Shown here one piece after another: positions 14,663 to 26,000 of a stretch of DNA of 26,000 nt (positions are counted from its first letter, which is position 1; every line of letters starts with the position of its first letter). The stretch is from Glandiceps talaboti (lineage: Eukaryota; Hemichordata; Enteropneusta; Spengelidae), in NCBI RefSeq assembly GCF_964340395.1, contig NC_135563.1, forward strand, positions 6,130,922 through 6,156,921, written 5' to 3'. The position numbers and the translations under genes are program-made. The notes below the pieces were generated by a model that saw only the letters and a list, made by a program, of their open reading frames with translations, was not told where the DNA came from and did not search any database.

Positions 14663-15775
14663 TCAGCTACAGTTGTTATAGAGTGGCTTGTTCATGGTCT
14701 GTGACTGTGCAATAGTTTCCGCTTCCGACACCACCGACTGTCCGTCCCTTTGTTGTCGACACCGTCGGCAAGTGATTAAGCTTTTAGTGGATTGACGGAA
14801 GTCACGATTCAAAAACGCATATATAATTGGGTTGATGATTGAATTTGCCCACCCTAGCCATGTCCACACGGTGAACACCATCGGCGAAATACATCCTTTA
14901 CAAATCGGATCAATGACATTACAAAGAAAGAAAGGTAGCCAACAGAGAACAAACACTGCCATGATAACACCCAGAGACTTGAAAGCTTTCCTCTCCCTGG
15001 CTAAAATCGCAGCTAACTTACGACGTTCTGCCTGATGACTTTCGTTGCCGTTTTTCACACCGATTACGTGTACTCCTGGGTTAGAATTGGCAGCATCCAG
15101 GGATGTCACTTGGCGAGACTGGCGTTGCGCAGCCTTGAAGATTTTATAGTACGTAAACAGCATTACAATGAGTGGACAATAAAAAGATATGAAAGACGAC
15201 ACCAATGCGTAAACCATGTTGGGAATGAATTTACATTCATTGGGACTATATACATAGTTTGACGATTTGTGCCATCCTAGTGTTATAGGTACGAATGAGA
15301 TTAACGCCGAACTGCACCACACCGACGATATCATAACGAATGTCCGTAAATCGCACCTTTTGGTGCCGTAAGAAAACGGAGAAGTTATTGCCAGAAGTCT
15401 GTCGATGCCAACAACACATAGATTAAGTATGGACGATGTTGAGCACATGACATCAAGACATATCCAGATAGTGCAAACTGTACCAGTCCACGGCCAATAT
15501 CCATCAGTAAGTTCCAAAGTCAAAGCTGCTGGCATTACCAACAGCCCAACCGATAAGTCAGCAACTGCCAAACTTACAATAAAAGAATTTGTTCTTGTCC
15601 GTAACTTCTTATTACACGAAACCACCATGATAACCAGAATGTTTCCGAGTATTGTCTGGAATATTATCAAAGTTACAAAAAATCCCAATGCTATTTTTCG
15701 CCCGTACAAACCTTCCACTTCATTGATGGTCTCCACGAAGCTTGTTGTGTTGTTTGATAACGCCATGATTAGCAT
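14663..15775 (-). CDS. D1-like dopamine (biogenic amine) receptor, intronless class A GPCR
   Basis: A complete 370-residue seven-helix receptor in one exon, ending in TGA. It should sit in the plasma membrane, bind a biogenic amine and signal through a G protein, probably Gs. Visible landmarks: sequons at N8 and N9; N45 (1.50) in TM1; D73 (2.50) in LAVADL; C101 and C181 for the TM3-ECL2 disulphide; D108 (3.32), the amine counter-ion; D125-R126-L127 in place of DRY; W153 (4.50); S193, S194 and S197 (5.42, 5.43, 5.46) for catechol hydroxyls; P201 (5.50); FVLCWLPFF with W279 (6.48); N286 (6.55); W309 (7.43) in GWANS; NPIIY at 315-319. W7.43 and the CSTSSILNLC stretch of TM3 resemble vertebrate D1/D5; the octopamine-beta, 5-HT4 and H2 families usually have Tyr at 7.43. 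The third intracellular loop is about 45 residues and basic. The tail is only about 45 residues, with C336 and C339 as possible palmitoylation sites. Met4 (ATG at 15764-15766) has a better Kozak context (A at -3, G at +4) than Met1. The ligand is inferred; another amine is possible. Confidence 0.93.
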   Translation of the reverse strand: MLIMALSNNTTSFVETINEVEGLYGRKIALGFFVTLIIFQTILGNILVIMVVSCNKKLRTRTNSFIVSLAVADLSVGLLVMPAALTLELTDGYWPWTGTVCTIWICLDVMCSTSSILNLCVVGIDRLLAITSPFSYGTKRCDLRTFVMISSVWCSSALISFVPITLGWHKSSNYVYSPNECKFIPNMVYALVSSFISFYCPLIVMLFTYYKIFKAAQRQSRQVTSLDAANSNPGVHVIGVKNGNESHQAERRKLAAILARERKAFKSLGVIMAVFVLCWLPFFLCNVIDPICKGCISPMVFTVWTWLGWANSIINPIIYAFLNRDFRQSTKSLITCRRCRQQRDGQSVVSEAETIAQSQTMNKPLYNNCS

Positions 15776-15826
15776 GGTTGGTATATTAAAGTGTGCATTT
15801 CCTTTCTGAAGTAACCTCTCAGTCCG

Positions 15827-15856
15827 TATTTAAAGAACGCCGGGTCGCTTACGTCG
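15827..15856 (-). promoter_or_regulatory. Possible receptor promoter: TATA-like box and CRE-like site
   Basis: Read on the minus strand, TTTAAATA (15834-15827) lies about 55-65 bases upstream of the receptor start codons. CGACGTAA (15856-15849), one base from a CRE, lies just further upstream. The spacing would allow a short 5' UTR. Both motifs are short and could occur by chance; there is no transcript evidence. Confidence 0.22.

Positions 15857-17458
<1,602 letters not shown>

Positions 17459-17515
<57 letters not shown>
17459..17515 (+). repeat. (TCA)n microsatellite
   Basis: Nineteen uninterrupted TCA trinucleotide units. It is the only trinucleotide tract in the window and lies in no supported reading frame. 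Confidence 0.98.
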
Positions 17516-20043
17516 TGGACAATAAATGATAATACGTCATCGTTTTCTTGATTTGGTCTTATGCAATCATAAAGTTGAAGACTCTCAGAAAGCGTATCCA
17601 TGCAAAGAATGAAAAGAGACAGTGTGTCTGTGACCATAAGGCACTCGTGCAACGTATCGTTTAAATACAGCCATTTGCGATATTACAATGTTAATGGTGT
17701 CATTGGAAAGCTCTCACGCAGGTTTCTACGAAAACATCCAACATCTATTGATTCGTTGCCACGCACGACTAACCGATCGAATTACCCCATCTAAGGCATT
17801 TACCTCACTCTCTCCTTGGATAGCATCATAAACGCCGTCACAACGTATGGAATCCTACGGTTTTTCATAAGGCATATATGTTGTTTGTTCATGTAGCCAT
17901 TCCATTTAACAACACAAATATTTCCTCGATTTTAGAAGAGCGCAGCTGATATACTGATGGAAAAGTGGGTGATTGCAAATTTTAAAAAAAACAAAAACAT
18001 TTACCTGTCCAGTGATTATGTTATCCTACTGTCGACACTTTGATCCTACATGTTTACATTATGTAATATCTGATGTAAACTATGCAAGACGATTATTTTC
18101 AAGAGAAAGTGATGAAAATGTCGTATTTTTGTTTTTCTTGTAGTCATTTTAGCAGGAATTTCATCAGACTGGTTTTATTATTTTTTTTAGAAATATACAA
18201 AGTGTGCTGTACATGTGTTCTAAATAGATGAATACAGTGTACAAATGAAAGTATTCAAAGATGTTGTCACTGAATGCAAAGATAGCTGAAAATTGATTGG
18301 TTCAAATCATAAATTGCTTTGTATTTGCGTGAAAATCACCCTAAGACATTTAGAGGAAGTGACACGAAGATTGTTTTGTTATATTGAAAGGCATTTTAAG
18401 TCGTGTTTGGTGAGGGCGCTGTAAGCGTTGCTTCACTCTTCAAAGTACTGACTAACACATTACATGCAGGTATATGACACAAAGGACTTACGAGAGGTAT
18501 TCCGTTAGTGGTTTCTTTTAGTTTTATTTCTTCTCGAAATGTCCCTTTATCTGATAATTGTCATTCCATGTACGAAGTAGGGTGATATCCCATAATATAA
18601 AGCAAAAAATGATGTACATGAAGTTAGTAGTGTTTGCTTTGTCATTCTCAATCAGATTTGTCCAAACGGATAATGATTGTTTCTGCAAATGATCTTGTAG
18701 CTTTTGATTCAGTCAATGCAATGTTTCATTCTTAAATAAGGAAAAAATTGGGATTTAAGAATATTTTTACTCTAAATCAGCCTAGTTGTGAAGCCTACAA
18801 AAACGCCCAACCATATTTTCAACGTTTACCCTAGAGATGCATTCCACACTACAAGTGGGTAAAACTCGTCAAGCATAAGTGCTATGCTTAAACCAACTTA
18901 TATATCTATAAGCGAGAGAATAATCAAGTAATGGTTACTTCTCCTTGACAGTAGAAACTAGGACGCAAAAATATACATTGCCTGTTTTGAATAACCAAAA
19001 GGCATACGCATTTACTAGTGTGTATTTTATATAATGATATATCGGTGCTTCAACTATTTAGAATTAGGTTTAGATACCAGCGGCAATATTACTCTTCAGT
19101 TCATAGAAACAGTGAGAATGTCTCCTCCCTGGGGAATACGAACTTCTTCCTGGAAATAGGGATCACCATATTATATTAATGAAATGTCATGTATGACAGA
19201 AATGATTGTGGATTTAGTGTCAAATTCAGTCGACGTAGCTTTGATCAAAAAAATGACAAGTCCTTTTGCGTACGTCAAACATTATTACCAACGTTTCGAC
19301 CTAACACAGAAGGTCTTATTTAGAGTAGAGTTAATGTTCTGAAACAATTATATCTGATATAACCTTTTGTAATATACGTACCCTGAAAAAAATGGCCGTG
19401 CACAATTACAGAGGACTGTCAGGGCAATGCAAAATGTACGGAAATAGTTTGAAGACGACAAGTGTACGGAATTTCTTTTGACGGCATATCAGTGTAGGTC
19501 ATTCAAGGTCTTCTTTCACAATCTTTATACCCCGAAGAATAATGTGCTAGCCATTCGTTATAAGACTGAACAAAGTTCAAGTATTGCAAGCTGGAAAAAG
19601 TACCTTTAAGTTAGTAAAGTGATTACTTTGTGTGTAATGATAGTGTTTCATCAAGCTGCAGCACTTTACACACTGTGTTGGCTACTAATGGAAAGTCGAC
19701 TGAGTGGACTCGTAGTAATGGTAGCATAACAACTATATATCTAACTTTTGGTGATATCTAGACGATGTTTTGTAACACAGTGTCACTCTAATCATTGACT
19801 ATTTACAACTCTTAGTATTCAAGCAAAATGTTTGCACGATTTGCCGCAGTCATTCACATACAGCATCAATATCAGGTGTAAAAGTATACTGTTTCAATTG
19901 CTTCAAGATATTCAGCTCAGTATGTGGTGTCTCTGAATGTAATCAATCTGTAACGATGTTAGCAGAGCAAAGTAAGTAAATAGTCAATGAATAGAGTTTT
20001 AAATGGATACCGAGCTACATATACTAAATGGTTTTGATGGCTA
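17516..20043. other. Gene-free stretch
   Basis: AT-rich, about 2.5 kb. A 64-codon ATG frame at 17600-17794 is basic but resembles nothing known. A GGTTCAAATC string at 18299 resembles a tRNA B box but no tRNA folds around it. Confidence 0.5.
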
Positions 20044-20225
20044 TCATTCACTGTAATGAGACTTAATAGCTAGCAGAAAACATTGTTTACAAAATGACTT
20101 CATTAGACAGCTTTAGGCCACATACCTGGCTTATAATTAAAGCAATTAAAAGAGTATACTTTACATTTGATATAAGTGTTATATAATTGAGCGTGACAAA
20201 TAAAGAAAGTGCCTTACTTCAATGT
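20044..20225 (+). repeat. Dispersed repeat, copy B (diverged)
   Basis: Second copy of the repeat at 17-190, in the same orientation about 20 kb away. Conserved blocks include CATTGTTTACAAA near 20080, GGCTTATA at 20128, AGTATACTTT at 20153 and GTGACAAATA near 20192. A short related piece, CACTGTAATGAGACCTTAA, recurs near 20720, suggesting that fragments of the same family lie nearby. No coding capacity is seen. Confidence 0.7.
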
Positions 20226-25288
<5,063 letters not shown>

Positions 25289-25392
25289 GTTTGTTTGTTT
25301 GTTTGTTTGTTTGTTTGTTTGTTTGTTTGTTTGTTTGTTTGTTTGTTTGTGTGTGTGTATGTGTGTGTTTGTGCGGTGTGTGTTTGTGTACC
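25289..25392 (+). repeat. (GTTT)n-(GT)n microsatellite
   Basis: About fifteen GTTT units (25289-25350) pass into GT with scattered A and C interruptions to about 25392. This is the plus-strand complement type of the CAAA tracts at 3203 and 10555. Confidence 0.95.
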
Positions 25393-26000
25393 TTAGTTTT
25401 GCCTGTGTGAATATATGATCACGTATTTGTGTGTCTGTCATCATCTAAAAACGGCTAGCACAATTCAAACAAATTTTGGTACACACATTCTTTTATCGTG
25501 TTATGCATTATGCATTCATGATTGGTTTCCATCACATGAGTTAATTGACCTATTTGACCCGACATGGTCTCTTTTTCTAGTCTTGAAACTGCTCCTGTCT
25601 TATAAATCATGCCCCACATATGCCAAGTGAAAGATGGGTATGTTGAAACTAGTCATTTTCAAAGCCAAACCATTGCAATCTGTGGACGTGACAAGTGTTC
25701 TGTATCAAATACAGCATGCCACGTGAAAGAGAGAGACGAAAACTGCCCATTTTCATGTGTTTCATATAAATGGTGTCTACACCCGTCCTCATACTGTGTA
25801 CTTTAATTTGTCAATATAATTTCGTAACATTTCGTAATGTTTATTTAACCGAATTATATCAACCACGTTTGATTTTATCTCTTGGAAAAAAAAGTACAAA
25901 GTCGCATATACATCGGTATGTGAACCCCTTCTACTTCGCATACACTTGTATTTATCCATTTCATGAAGCTAGTCAAGTCTCGGCAAAGTGAATTCGAACG
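25393..26000. other. Gene-free stretch
   Basis: AT-rich. Short frames such as 25609-25806 (cysteine-containing, 65 codons) have no recognisable family or signal peptide. Confidence 0.45.

Noticed and set aside
15405-15809. 134-codon plus-strand frame, and other plus-strand frames at 14832-15035 and 15035-15262
   Set aside because: They are antisense to the receptor coding sequence; their codons mirror the membrane-segment codons and no family is recognised.
18299-18308. GGTTCAAATC, a possible tRNA B box
   Set aside because: The flanking bases do not form a T stem and no acceptor or D-arm partner is present.

Overview
The window looks like intergenic DNA from an animal nuclear genome, most likely a marine invertebrate. 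It is AT-rich and dominated by non-coding DNA. There are thirteen long microsatellite tracts totalling about 1.7 kb (about 6% of the window), and there are foldback repeats, a transposon-like element with inverted ends, and a diverged dispersed repeat. No bacterial operon structure, rRNA or tRNA was found. The species cannot be named from the sequence; invertebrate is an inference from the receptor and the repeats.

Only one protein-coding gene is well supported: an intronless class A G-protein-coupled receptor on the minus strand (14663-15775, 370 residues). It has all seven membrane segments, the aminergic Asp in TM3, the TM5 serines and a Trp at position 7.43, which points to a D1-like dopamine receptor. 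It departs from the family by having DRL instead of DRY at the end of TM3 and by a short C-terminal tail. A weak TATA-like box and a CRE-like site lie just upstream of its start.

Layout: 1-190 is one copy of a dispersed repeat whose second copy is at 20044-20225. 742-1629 is a non-autonomous DNA-transposon-like element with G/C-rich inverted ends and a small acidic ORF. 2.9-11.8 kb is gene-free DNA cut by CTGT, CAAA, CT, GTAT/GGAC/GGAT, TA and TC tracts. 12.75-13.93 kb is a dense cluster of unrelated foldbacks, lying 3' of the receptor gene; one of them (13541-13591) has the layout of a degenerate type I hammerhead ribozyme. 14.66-15.78 kb is the receptor and 16.7-17.5 kb holds TA/GT and TCA tracts. 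17.5-26 kb is again gene-free, with a cluster of POU-type sites at 22.07 kb, a GA tract and a second CTGATGA-plus-hairpin module near 24.0 kb.

No set of genes acts together here. The most unusual signal is the hammerhead-like module, of the kind known from Penelope-like retroelements. It sits in the repeat cluster with no reverse transcriptase ORF visible in the window.
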